DNA from: CAYWFP01 sp964457365
GTDB taxonomy: Bacteria; Planctomycetota; SZUA-567
Assembly (NCBI GenBank): GCA_964457365.1
Contig: CAYWFP010000119.1
Location: 1 to 9,887 of the forward strand
Length of the DNA: 9,887 nucleotides
Reading direction: 5' to 3'
Of this stretch, positions 1 to 6,101 are shown one piece after another; the first letter of the stretch is position 1, and every line of letters begins with the position of its first letter. The notes beneath the pieces are model-generated. The model saw only the letters and a program-made list of their open reading frames with translations. It searched no databases and was not told the origin of the DNA. Made by a program: the position numbers and the translations under genes.

Positions 1-277
1 CGCGCATCGAAAGGAAGTCGATGATGGCGCCGGTCTGCTCGTGTTTGTTGTTGAAGCCGACGAGGCGACCGTCGGGGAGCAGCGTGTCGACGTGGCGGAA
101 GATGCGCTCGATATAGGGATCCTCGACGTACTGCAAGCGCATCAACAGGCCTACCTCCTCGGTGCGCTCGGCCTTAGGCGCCAAGACGGTCGTGCGGGCG
201 CAACCTCCGGTCATCGCCGGGGCCGCAAGGAGCAGGAGGCAGAAAAACGTCGTGCAGCGGCGATCATTCACGGTCAT
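1..277 (-). CDS. Possible lipoprotein, N-terminal part only
   Basis: I do not recognise this protein; only its first 92 residues lie in the window, because the frame stays open to the left edge. It starts with ATG at 277, inside the last codons of gcvPB (14-nt overlap, different frame), which suggests translational coupling. The N-terminus looks like an export signal: charged start (DRR at 5-7), a hydrophobic run at about 11-22 (FFCLLLLAAPAM), then TGGC ending at Cys26. TGGC is only a fair lipobox, since the -3 residue is Thr rather than Leu, so envelope lipidation is an inference. After residue 40 the chain is soluble and mixed in charge (for example LQYVEDPYIERIF). Codon use is GC-rich like the neighbours. 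A later start at Met22 would remove the signal and seems less likely. Confidence 0.72.
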   Translation of the reverse strand, partial: MTVNDRRCTTFFCLLLLAAPAMTGGCARTTVLAPKAERTEEVGLLMRLQYVEDPYIERIFRHVDTLLPDGRLVGFNNKHEQTGAIIDFLSMR

Positions 278-1736
278 GTTCCTCGCAAACGACCTTCGGC
301 TTGCGAGCTGCGCGGGTTTCGTCCAGGCGGCCGACGGGGGCGCACATGGGCGCGTGGTGCAGGCTCTCGGGGTCGTCTCGTCCTTCTTCGGCGATCTGGC
401 GCATGATCTCGACGAAATGGTCCAGCGTATCGAGCGTCTCCGTCTCCGTCGGTTCGATCATCATCGCCTCGGGAACGATCAGCGGGAAGTAGACCGTCGG
501 CGGATGGATGCCGTGATCGATCAGTGCCTTGGCGATATCCATCGCGCGCACGCCCTTCTCCTGGAGTACGGAGGTGGGCGAGGCGACGAACTCGTGCATG
601 CAGACGCGATCATAGGCCGCCGGGTAGGTCTCTTTGAGTTTGACCCGCAGATAGTTGGCCGCGAGCACCGCGTTCTCGGCCACGGCCTTGAGACCTTCGG
701 CGCCGAGGCAGCGGATATAGGCGTAGGCTTTGAGCACCACGCCGACGTTGCCGTAGAAGCTGCTGACGCGACCGATCGACTGCGGGAAGTCGTTGGACCA
801 GATGAACTCGATCTCCGGCGTCCACATCGGCGCCTTGACGATTCGCGGCACCGGCAGGAACGGCGTCAGCCTGGCGTTGACCCCGATGGGGCCCGAACCG
901 GGGCCGCCGCCGCCGTGGGGGGTGGAGAAGGTCTTGTGCAGGTTCAGGTGCACGACGTCGAAGCCCATGTCGCCGGGGCGGCACTTGCCGACGACGGCGT
1001 TGAGGTTGGCGCCGTCGTAGTAGGAGAGCCCGCCCGCCTCGTGGACCAGGGCCTGAATCTCCCGGATCTTCGTCTCGAAGATGCCGAGGGTGTTGGGGTT
1101 GGTCAGCATGATGCCGGCGGTCTCGGGGCCGACCTTGGTGCGCAGGTCCTCGAGGTCCACCTCGCCGCGCGCGTCGCTCTTGACTTGGACGACGTCGAAG
1201 CCGGCGATGGCGGCCGAGGCGGGGTTGGTGCCGTGGGCGCTGTCGGGGATCAGCACCAGCCGCCGCGTCTTGCCTTCGCCCTTGGCCTCGTGGTAGGCGC
1301 GGATCATGCTCATGCCGACGAACTCGCCGTGCGCGCCGGCCATCGGCGCGAGGGTGAACGCGTCCATGCCGCAGATCTCGCAGAGCATCCGCTCCATGTC
1401 GTAGAGCATCCGCATCGTCCCCTGCGCGCGGTAAAATTCGACATACGGATGCAGGCCGGAGAAGCCTTCGAACTTGGCGATGGCCTCGTTGATCTTCGGG
1501 TTGTACTTCATCGTGCACGAACCGAGCGGGTAAAAGGCGCTGTCGACGCTGTGGTTGCGCCGCGAGAGCTCGAGGAAGTGGCGCACCGCCTGCAATTCGG
1601 AAACCTCCGGCAGCGCCGCCGGCTCCGCGCGCAGCAACCCGCCGACCAATTCTTCCGGCGGCTGCTCGGGCACGTCGCATGCCGGCAACTGGTCGGTGCT
1701 CCGACCGGGTGTCGATTTCTCGAAGATCAACTGCAT
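264..1736 (-). CDS. gcvPB: Glycine dehydrogenase (decarboxylating) subunit 2, P-protein beta
   Basis: This is the PLP-binding subunit of the two-subunit P-protein of the glycine cleavage system. With GcvPA it decarboxylates glycine and passes the aminomethyl group to the lipoyl arm of GcvH in the cytoplasm. The 490-aa length fits GcvPB. The PLP site is clear: LNLHKTFSTPHGGGGPG, with the Schiff-base lysine at 268. Other family signatures are the STP region near the N-terminus, GSCTMKYNPKINE and MLTNPNTLGIFE. I chose ATG 1736 (MQLIFEKSTPGR) over the upstream in-frame ATG at 1817 because AGGAG lies 7 nt before it and family homology begins there. The gene has its own promoter (1759-1786) and overlaps the start of the downstream lipoprotein gene. 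gcvT, gcvH and gcvPA are not upstream, so the partner subunit must be encoded elsewhere. Confidence 0.96.
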   Translation of the reverse strand: MQLIFEKSTPGRSTDQLPACDVPEQPPEELVGGLLRAEPAALPEVSELQAVRHFLELSRRNHSVDSAFYPLGSCTMKYNPKINEAIAKFEGFSGLHPYVEFYRAQGTMRMLYDMERMLCEICGMDAFTLAPMAGAHGEFVGMSMIRAYHEAKGEGKTRRLVLIPDSAHGTNPASAAIAGFDVVQVKSDARGEVDLEDLRTKVGPETAGIMLTNPNTLGIFETKIREIQALVHEAGGLSYYDGANLNAVVGKCRPGDMGFDVVHLNLHKTFSTPHGGGGPGSGPIGVNARLTPFLPVPRIVKAPMWTPEIEFIWSNDFPQSIGRVSSFYGNVGVVLKAYAYIRCLGAEGLKAVAENAVLAANYLRVKLKETYPAAYDRVCMHEFVASPTSVLQEKGVRAMDIAKALIDHGIHPPTVYFPLIVPEAMMIEPTETETLDTLDHFVEIMRQIAEEGRDDPESLHHAPMCAPVGRLDETRAARKPKVVCEEHDRE

Positions 1737-1758
1737 GAATCTGCTCCTGATCGTTCGC

Positions 1759-1786
1759 ATTGTAGCGATCATTCCAGACGGCGCAA
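1759..1786 (-). promoter_or_regulatory. Putative sigma70 promoter of gcvPB
   Basis: Read on the minus strand, TTGCGC (1781-1786) and TACAAT (1759-1764) are separated by 16 bp. The predicted start lies near 1752, giving a very short leader of about 16 nt that still contains the AGGAG ribosome site at 1744-1748. The -10 box matches consensus at 5 of 6 positions. No experimental support is possible from sequence alone. Confidence 0.55.
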
Positions 1787-1824
1787 CCCGGAAGAATGCC
1801 GCGCCGACAACCGACATGGAAAAC

Positions 1825-1852
1825 GGGACAATCGGGGATGGGGCGGTATAAT
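1825..1852 (+). promoter_or_regulatory. Putative sigma70 promoter with long leader to the zinc-ribbon gene
   Basis: A perfect TATAAT (1847-1852) follows GGGACA (1825-1830, 4 of 6 to TTGACA) with a 16-bp spacer. It diverges from the gcvPB promoter. Transcripts starting near 1859 would carry about 229 nt before the zinc-ribbon ATG at 2088. The stretch 1737-2087 holds no convincing gene. Its other structures are an inverted repeat GGAAAT/ATTTCC (1858-1863 and 1885-1890), a near-palindrome CGCCG-TT-CGGCG around 1939-1950, and a weak GTCTT/AAGAC pair just after it. I recognise no known riboswitch in it. Confidence 0.5.
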
Positions 1853-2087
1853 GGTGTGGAAATCATCCGCACCGGCCGGCGGGAATTTCCCTCACTCACG
1901 AGGCGGGCCTTGCATGCATGGCGCGTCGATATTCGTGTCGCCGTTCGGCGGAATCGTCTTATCTTCAGAAAAGACAGTGGATTGAGATGTTTCTTCCGGC
2001 GGGACGAAAGGTCCGGCGTCAATGGCATGGCTTTGGCAAGTGCTACGGCATTGATAGCGACGAGACGATGATACGGGAGGCCCGCAT

Positions 2088-2438
2088 ATGTCCGACACAC
2101 TCTGCCTGATCTGTCCGGTCTGCCGCAAGACAAGCTTTCCCACGGACGAAGAATGCTGGAACTGCGGTACCGACCTGACGCGACAGACGCCCCGTAATCC
2201 CGAGGCCGAAGGTTTGCGGACCTGTCCGTTTTGCCGGGGTATGGTCGAGCCCGAGCGCGACCATTGTCCGTATTGCGACGGCTGGCTGAGCCGGATCTGT
2301 CTTCACTGCGGCAAGGACGCGCCATTGACGGGCAAGACCTGTCCGCATTGCCGGAACGAACTGGACAAGCGTTCCGAACCGGTGCGACCGCGCGGCTGGC
2401 TGCCTGCGCTGACCGCCGCGTTCTCCTCGGTCCTGTAG
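2088..2438 (+). CDS. Small protein with three zinc ribbons
   Basis: This 116-aa protein is built from six CxxC knuckles: C9/C12, C23/C26, C46/C49, C60/C63, C71/C74 and C85/C88. They pair naturally into three zinc ribbons, of which the last two resemble the double zinc ribbon (DZR) arrangement. Cys6 is an extra cysteine. After residue 93 comes a short basic linker (DKRSEPVRPRGW) and a mildly hydrophobic tail (LPALTAAFSSVL), too short for a confident membrane segment. GGGAGG lies 7 nt before the ATG and fixes the start. The gene is monocistronic, with a candidate promoter at 1825-1852 and a strong terminator just after the stop. Such domains bind nucleic acid or protein; the specific role is unknown and no catalytic domain is visible. 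Confidence 0.88.
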   Translation: MSDTLCLICPVCRKTSFPTDEECWNCGTDLTRQTPRNPEAEGLRTCPFCRGMVEPERDHCPYCDGWLSRICLHCGKDAPLTGKTCPHCRNELDKRSEPVRPRGWLPALTAAFSSVL

Positions 2439-2452
2439 ACTCCTCAACCGGC

Positions 2453-2505
2453 ACGCCCCCGAGAATCCCCCCGCAAACGTCTCGGGGGCGTCCCGCTTTC
2501 TTGCC
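2453..2505 (+). terminator. Rho-independent terminator after the zinc-ribbon gene
   Basis: A perfect 12-bp inverted repeat ACGCCCCCGAGA (2453-2464) / TCTCGGGGGCGT (2480-2491) with a 15-nt loop starts 14 bp after the stop codon. A pyrimidine-rich run (CCCGCTTTCTT) follows. The T tract is interrupted, but the stem is very stable. On the minus strand the flank is not T-rich, so this is mainly a terminator for the plus-strand gene, although the stem could also hinder readthrough from yebC. Confidence 0.8.
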
Positions 2506-2555
2506 TGAGGGCACAATGACTGCGCCGAAATGCCGAAATAATTGTCGGACGGGGC

Positions 2556-3308
2556 CTAATCCTCGGCGGCGAGGACTTCGGCGGCCTCGGCGGTGAGATC
2601 GAAGTTGGCGTAGACGTTGTTGACGTCCTCGTGCTCCTCGAGCTTCTCGATCAGCTTCATGATCTTGCGCCCGTCCTCCTCGCCGACCTCGATGACGTTG
2701 TCGGGAATCAGCCTGACCTCGCTCTCGCCAGTCTCGATGCCGGCCTTCTCCAGCGCCTCGCCGACGGTGACGAAGTCGGTCGGGTCGGTCAGCACCTCGA
2801 AGAAGTCGCCCTGGTCGACGATGTCTTCGGCGCCGGCCTCGAGCGTCACCTCCATCAGCTTCTCCTCCGAGGCCTTGGCCTGGTCGACCTGGAAGACGCC
2901 CTTGCGCTGGAACATGTGGACGGCACAGCCCTGCTTGCCCATCTTGGCGCCGGCCTTCTCGATGATGTGCCGGATCTCGGGGCCGGTGCGGTTGGTGTTG
3001 TCGGTCATGGCCTCGACGACGAAGCTCACGCCCGCGGCGGCGTAGCCCTCGAAGGTCATCTGCTCGTAGCCTTCGGCGGTGCTCATCGCCTTGTCGATGG
3101 CGCGCTTGATGTTGTCCTTGGGCATGTTGGCCTGGCGGCACTTTTCGATCACCAGGCGCAGGCGCGGGTTGTCGTTGGGGTCGCCTCCGCCGCCTTCCTT
3201 GACCGCCGTGTAGAGCAGCTTGGCGAGCTTGGAGAAGACCTTGCCCTTCTTGGCGTCGTTGACCGCCTTCTTGTGTTTGATCCCGGCCCAGTGGGAGTGT
3301 CCTGCCAT
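2556..3308 (-). CDS. yebC: YebC/TACO1/PmpR family protein
   Basis: This 250-aa protein has the full YebC length and the family signature at its N-terminus (MAGHSHWAGIKHKKAVNDAKKGK region, quoted here only to identify the motif by its H-W-A-G-I-K-H-K-K spacing). Other conserved stretches are NMPKDNIKRAIDKA, FEGYAAAGV, VEAMTDNTNRT and KAGAKMG. Members were first described as transcriptional regulators (PmpR). Bacterial YebC and mitochondrial TACO1 have more recently been linked to translation of difficult sequences such as polyproline. The protein is cytoplasmic. The start at 3308 has AGGAG 7 nt upstream. A good promoter (3385-3413) lies between it and the preceding cysteine-rich gene, so it can be transcribed independently. 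It is not beside ruvC, as it is in E. coli. Confidence 0.96.
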   Translation of the reverse strand: MAGHSHWAGIKHKKAVNDAKKGKVFSKLAKLLYTAVKEGGGGDPNDNPRLRLVIEKCRQANMPKDNIKRAIDKAMSTAEGYEQMTFEGYAAAGVSFVVEAMTDNTNRTGPEIRHIIEKAGAKMGKQGCAVHMFQRKGVFQVDQAKASEEKLMEVTLEAGAEDIVDQGDFFEVLTDPTDFVTVGEALEKAGIETGESEVRLIPDNVIEVGEEDGRKIMKLIEKLEEHEDVNNVYANFDLTAEAAEVLAAED

Positions 3309-3384
3309 GAGAATGCTCCTCTGTTTTCTCGCGCACGGGTTGCGTTCGTGGGGCATCCGCACACGGAGCGACCACATTGCGCTC

Positions 3385-3413
3385 ATTATATGCAAAAAGG
3401 GGAAGGAGGCCAA
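3385..3413 (-). promoter_or_regulatory. Putative sigma70 promoter of yebC
   Basis: On the minus strand, TTGGCC (3408-3413) and a perfect TATAAT (3385-3390) are separated by 17 bp. The predicted start near 3378 gives a leader of about 70 nt before the yebC ATG. The sequence is an AT-rich island in GC-rich DNA, which strengthens the call. A small hairpin with a TTCG loop (CCGC/GCGG, 3417-3426) sits just upstream, at the stop of the preceding gene. Confidence 0.65.
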
Positions 3414-3426
3414 GCCGCTTCGGCGG

Positions 3427-3816
3427 TCACTTCTCGCCGAAGAGCTCGTCCTCGATGGGTTTGTCCGGCTTGTCGGGCGGTTTGTCGACGCGCATCCAGT
3501 CGGGTTTCTCCTGCGGTTCGGCGGGTTGTTCGCCGAAGAGCCCGGCCAGTCCTTCCCTGGCCTTGCGCGCGCGTTCGGCCGCGCCGGCGTCGCGCTCGCC
3601 GAAGAGGAAGAAGCTGCAGCGGTTGTCGACCACCGCGTCGCCGGGCATTTCCTCGCGCGCCTGCGGTTCGCGGCACCAGGGCCTGGCGTTGGCGTCGTAG
3701 AAACGGCAGTTGGCGCAACAATGCAGCGCCGCGCCGCACTGGAGGCAGGTCTCGCGAAAGCCGGGAGAGACTTTCTCGCGATAAGGTTCGCCGCACTGGT
3801 GGCAGAGCTTGGCCAT
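3427..3816 (-). CDS. Conserved-looking cysteine-rich metal-binding protein
   Basis: I cannot assign a function to this 129-aa protein. It has nine cysteines, all in the first 67 residues: C5/C8 and C24/C27 form one zinc ribbon, and C33, C34, C37, C48 and C67 lie in a second block. That block (CCANCRFYDANARPWCREPQ, then a Cys followed by SFFLFGE) resembles a pattern I recall from uncharacterised proteins in several phyla, of the form C-x2-C-x-FYD...CREP...C-x-[FY]-F. The C-terminal half is low in complexity, charged and proline-rich (repeated DKP), and is probably disordered. It starts 13 nt after the hisG stop and so belongs to the hisG operon. The ribosome site is weak (GGA), which suggests translational coupling. 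Zinc binding is inferred from the cysteine spacing. Confidence 0.85.
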   Translation of the reverse strand: MAKLCHQCGEPYREKVSPGFRETCLQCGAALHCCANCRFYDANARPWCREPQAREEMPGDAVVDNRCSFFLFGERDAGAAERARKAREGLAGLFGEQPAEPQEKPDWMRVDKPPDKPDKPIEDELFGEK

Positions 3817-3829
3817 TGCGTTCGATCCG

Positions 3830-4705
3830 TTACGGGATGATCTTGTTCAGCGGCAGTTCGATGATCCCCTCGGCGCCTTTTTCCTTGAGGAGCGGGATCA
3901 ACTCGCGCACCTTGACTTCCTCGACCACGCACTCCACGGCGCGCCAGTCGGCGTCGGAGAGCCCGTTGACCGTCGGCGCGTGCAGACTCGGCAACTCGTT
4001 GATCACCGCGTCGAGGTTCGCGGCGCTGACGTTGAGCTTCAGCAGCACTTTGCTCTTGGCTTCGAGCGCGCCCTTGAGCATCATCACCAGCGCGTCGATC
4101 TTCCTGCGTTTCCACGCGTCGTGGGCGTAGGCCTCCCTGTTGGCGACGATGACGGTGACCGACTCCTGCACGGTATCGATGATGCGCAGTCGGTTGGCGC
4201 GCAGGCTCGAGCCGGTCTCGGTCACGTCGACGATGGCGTCTGCCAGGTGCGGCACCTTGACCTCGGTGGCGCCGTGGCTGAATTCCACGCGCGCGGTAAC
4301 GCCGAGTTTGGCGAGGTATTTCCCGACCAAATTGCAGACTTCGGTGCTGATGAGTTTGCCCTCGAGATCCTGCGGCGTGCGGATGTGGCTGTCCTCGGGG
4401 ACGGCGACGACCCATCGGACCGGGCGGCGGGTGGCCTTGGCGTAGGTCAGCCGCTCGATCACCTCGACGTCGGATTCGTTCTCCAGCGTCCAGTCGAGGC
4501 CGGTGATGGCCACGTCCATGACGCCGCGTTCGACGTAGCGACTCATTTCCTGCGGTCGCGCCAGCATCGCCGAGATCTCCGCGTCGTCGCATGCGGGATA
4601 GTAACTCCGGCTGGAGGCGTTGAACTCCCAGCCGGCGTTCTTCAACAGGGCGAAGGTGGACTCCTGCAAGCTGCCCTTGGGCAGTCCGATGCGTAGTTCC
4701 GACAC
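3830..4705 (-). CDS. hisG: ATP phosphoribosyltransferase, long form
   Basis: HisG catalyses the first step of histidine synthesis, joining PRPP and ATP to give phosphoribosyl-ATP. The 291 residues match the long form, which is hexameric and does not need HisZ. The N-terminus has RIGLPKGSL (5-13), the catalytic domain has ITGLDW (67-72), and the PRPP loop is DAIVDVTETGSSLRAN (156-171). The last 75 or so residues form the ACT-like regulatory domain that binds histidine in this family, so feedback inhibition is expected. I chose GTG 4705 because AAGGAG lies 8 nt upstream and MSELRIGLPKG fits the family start; no in-frame ATG fits. It is the middle gene of a three-gene operon, 16 nt after the Endonuclease III-like gene, with no other his gene in view. 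Confidence 0.95.
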   Translation of the reverse strand: MSELRIGLPKGSLQESTFALLKNAGWEFNASSRSYYPACDDAEISAMLARPQEMSRYVERGVMDVAITGLDWTLENESDVEVIERLTYAKATRRPVRWVVAVPEDSHIRTPQDLEGKLISTEVCNLVGKYLAKLGVTARVEFSHGATEVKVPHLADAIVDVTETGSSLRANRLRIIDTVQESVTVIVANREAYAHDAWKRRKIDALVMMLKGALEAKSKVLLKLNVSAANLDAVINELPSLHAPTVNGLSDADWRAVECVVEEVKVRELIPLLKEKGAEGIIELPLNKIIP

Positions 4706-4713
4706 GATGATAA

Positions 4714-4719
4714 CTCCTT
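4714..4719 (-). promoter_or_regulatory. Ribosome binding site that fixes the GTG start of hisG
   Basis: AAGGAG on the minus strand lies 8 nt before GTG 4705 and directly before the stop codon of the upstream gene (4722-4724) in the direction of transcription. It is a strong site and supports GTG rather than an upstream extension of the frame into the neighbouring gene. Confidence 0.75.
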
Positions 4720-4721
4720 GG

Positions 4722-5375
4722 CTAGGTGCTCTTGGTCTTCCGGTTCGTCTTTTTGCCGGCTTTCTTGTTCGTCGTCTTCTTGGCGCCGCCGGCGCCGTGT
4801 ACGCCTTCGAGTTCAAGGTAATGCGCCATGCGTGCGGCCTGCTCCTGCTCCAGGTCCGCGGCAAGCGCTTTCTGAAGTTGCGCCTTGGTGCCGCTGCGCC
4901 CGATCAGGCCCTTCTTGCGCGCTGCTTTCAACCCTTCGGGCGAGATCGGCAAGGTCGCGCCGGGGACGATGGCGTAGAGCACGATGGAGAGAACCTGTCG
5001 CGGCGCAGCGGGGTAGATTTCCTGCAGCACCTTCCTCCCCTCGGTCAGCTTCATGTCGGCCAGGAAGTCCAGTTCCATGGCGCCGTGGCGGTCGAAGAGG
5101 CGATTGAGAATCTCGCGAACGTTCTTGGCCCGCTTGTCCGCCTCAGGCAGCGGATCGATCAACCGGGCGATCTCCGGCAAGCGCGCCACGCGCAACTCGT
5201 TCCAGTTGACGAAGCCCTCGGCCATGCGCGCGACCGCGTCGTCGGCTTCGAGCGGATCGACGTTGGCACCGATGGCGTCGAGGAGGAGCTGCTCCAGCGG
5301 CGGGCGGGGCCTGGGGCGTAGCTTGCTTTTTTCGAATTGTTGTAACGTCTCTTTCGGAGCGGCTTTGGCGCTCAT
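4722..5375 (-). CDS. Endonuclease III-fold protein without catalytic residues, lysine-rich tail
   Basis: This 217-aa protein follows the helix-hairpin-helix glycosylase (Nth/MutY) layout from about residue 25 to 160, but appears inactive. WNELR (58-62), the EIARLI helix and KRAKNVREIL (81-90) match the family. In the segment that should hold LPGVGRKTA, YPAAPRQVL is found, putting Gln127 at the catalytic lysine. The segment normally reading VDTH..R reads ISPEGLKA, putting Ser145 at the catalytic aspartate. There is no cysteine in the protein, so no iron-sulphur cluster is possible. The last ~20 residues are Lys/Thr-rich and histone H1-like, which suggests non-specific DNA binding. The start at ATG 5375 has GAGGA 5 nt upstream; a TTG at 5405 would extend it without support. 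It is first in the hisG operon. A DNA-binding or structural role is inferred from a remote similarity. Confidence 0.8.
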   Translation of the reverse strand: MSAKAAPKETLQQFEKSKLRPRPRPPLEQLLLDAIGANVDPLEADDAVARMAEGFVNWNELRVARLPEIARLIDPLPEADKRAKNVREILNRLFDRHGAMELDFLADMKLTEGRKVLQEIYPAAPRQVLSIVLYAIVPGATLPISPEGLKAARKKGLIGRSGTKAQLQKALAADLEQEQAARMAHYLELEGVHGAGGAKKTTNKKAGKKTNRKTKST

Positions 5376-5447
5376 CGGCATCCTCGCTGGAACCCCAATA
5401 CACAAAAGACGTTACGCGTCGGCGCAACGCCTGACAGTTTGGCTGAA

Positions 5448-5476
5448 AGTGTAGAAAGAGGCGATTGGGCTGTCAA
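5448..5476 (-). promoter_or_regulatory. Strong sigma70-like promoter of the hisG operon
   Basis: On the minus strand, a perfect TTGACA (-35, 5471-5476) and TACACT (-10, 5448-5453) are exactly 17 bp apart. The predicted start near 5441 gives a leader of about 66 nt before ATG 5375. The promoter would serve the Endonuclease III-like gene, hisG and the cysteine-rich gene. It lies just downstream of the transposase remnant, so the insertion debris did not remove it. Confidence 0.72.
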
Positions 5477-5580
5477 GGGAAAACGTCATGAGGCGGGATC
5501 GGAGGCAGCGCATCACTACAGCGTCAGAACATGCTCTCGCATCTGGGCAAGCGGGATGCGGAGATGCCCATGCGTCGTAA

Positions 5581-5850
5581 TCAGTCTTCGTCGCCGGTGG
5601 CGTCGCATTACTGCCGCTGCGCGCCCGGCGTCTTGTTGCCTTTCTTGGCGAACGCGTCTTCGTCGATGACGGCAACGGCGTTTTCGTCGGCATGATCGCG
5701 CATGAGGATCTCTCGCTGGCGGCGCGAGACCGCGCGCTCGTCCCACAGATGGGTGGCGAGGAATTTCTGCAGCGTCCCGGACGGCACGCCCGCCGCGAAG
5801 GCAATCGGCTCGACACGGTCCTTTGCGTGGGTCGCGTTTTTCATTTGCAT
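5581..5850 (-). pseudogene. Remnant of an IS701-family transposase (N-terminal part)
   Basis: The minus-strand translation contains RVEPIAFAAGVPSGTLQKFL, then a WDERAV block, then AVIDEDAFAKKGNKTPGAQRQ. This matches the N-terminal half of IS701-type DDE transposases, whose usual form is (V/I)EPIA...LQ.FL...WDE...IDETGF.KKG.KTPGVQRQYCGATGK. The aspartate of AVIDE would be the first catalytic residue. The residue expected after RQ is an aromatic (Tyr/Trp), but here there is a TAA stop (5608-5610). The same frame then reads CDATGDED, the decayed CGATGK motif, before a TGA at 5581. A shifted frame reads ITTH just beyond, suggesting a frameshift too. The remaining two thirds of the protein are missing. 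The true 5' boundary is unclear: Met codons at 5850 and 5844 are present, but family similarity starts near 5817. From 5477 to 5580 I see nothing else. Confidence 0.85.
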
Positions 5851-5869
5851 TGGCCGTATCGGTCGTTTA

Positions 5870-5892
5870 GAGCTCCTTAGGTGCTCTAAGGA
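5870..5892. repeat. Palindromic sequence at the left edge of the small mobile element
   Basis: Two overlapping hairpins can form here. TCCTTAG (5874-5880) pairs with CTAAGGA (5886-5892) around a 5-nt loop. Alternatively, the 17-bp near-palindrome 5870-5886 (GAGC.CCT.AGG.GCTC) folds on itself. The left CTAAG direct repeat of the mobile element is part of the first hairpin. It may be an insertion-site feature or the worn end of another element; there is no T-run to make it a terminator. Confidence 0.5.
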
Positions 5893-5944
5893 CCCGTTAA
5901 GCAATAAGATCGAAATTCTGAAAACTGGGGTATCCCCTTGACTC
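5891..5944 (+). repeat. Left terminal inverted repeat of the MITE-like element
   Basis: This 54-bp arm starts with GACCCGTTAAGCAATAA and ends with GGGGTATCCCCTTGACTC. Compared with the right arm it has about 8 extra bases in the middle (around GATCG). It includes a small internal hairpin, GGGG-TAT-CCCC (5927-5937). Confidence 0.88.
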
Positions 5945-6055
5945 AGGTGCAATCACCGTAACCCTATTTCCCTCAGACAGTTGCATTACATTTGGCGAAG
6001 AGGCAGAAAATCCACTCAACCTATTGCTCCAATGAGGCTTACAAGAAATCCACCG

Positions 6056-6101
6056 GAGTTAAGGGGATACCCCCATTTCTGAAATTATTGCTTAACGGGT
6101 C
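6056..6101 (-). repeat. Right terminal inverted repeat of the MITE-like element
   Basis: This 46-bp arm is the reverse complement counterpart of the left arm. Its outer 17 bp are identical to the left arm, and its inner 18 bp differ at one position (TTAACTC against TTGACTC). The GGGG/CCCC mini-hairpin is kept at 6063-6073. The middle part is shorter and diverged. Confidence 0.88.

Larger units (their letters stand above)
5891..6101. mobile_element. 211-bp MITE-like non-autonomous element with CTAAG target duplication
   Basis: Both ends carry the same inverted sequence, running inward from GACCCGTTAAGCAATAA to GGGGTATCCCCTT(G/A)ACTC. The element is flanked by a direct repeat CTAAG at 5886-5890 and 6102-6106, as expected for a 5-bp target duplication. 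The inner ~110 bp (5945-6055) has no open frame of interest and is clearly poorer in GC than the flanks. No transposase lies inside, so it would need one supplied in trans. The neighbouring IS701-type remnant is outside the repeats, and I cannot tell whether the two are related. If the end is placed one base further out (GGACCC), the duplication breaks down, so the 5-bp reading is preferred. Confidence 0.85.

Noticed and set aside
162..1985. Long plus-strand open frame of 607 codons opposite gcvPB
   Set aside because: It is antisense to gcvPB, has the Arg/Gly/Val/Asp-rich composition of a GC-rich shadow frame, and shows no family motif.
1918..2109. Possible 63-aa gene in the leader of the zinc-ribbon gene
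   Set aside because: No good ribosome site, low GC at third codon positions compared with real genes here, and overlap with the zinc-ribbon start; kept only as leader sequence.
2524..2539. Tandem copy of the octamer GCCGAAAT
   Set aside because: Only two copies, 16 bp in total, with no link to other features; likely chance or a small slippage event.
610..3375. Very long minus-strand open frame of 921 codons
   Set aside because: It spans gcvPB, the intergenic region and yebC in the wrong frame, with Arg/Pro/Gly-rich low-complexity translation; the real genes explain the DNA.
3416..3427. Short TTCG-loop hairpin at the end of the cysteine-rich gene as a terminator
   Set aside because: The stem is only 4-5 bp and the T-run on the minus strand is about 20 nt away, so it is unlikely to terminate.
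2631..4130. Plus-strand open frame of 499 codons opposite yebC and the cysteine-rich gene
   Set aside because: Shadow frame of minus-strand genes with recognised motifs; no ribosome site or domain.
5608..5952. A complete 114-aa small protein starting inside the mobile element
   Set aside because: The first ~34 codons are translation of the MITE terminal repeat and flank; the rest is a decayed transposase fragment, so it is treated as a pseudogene.
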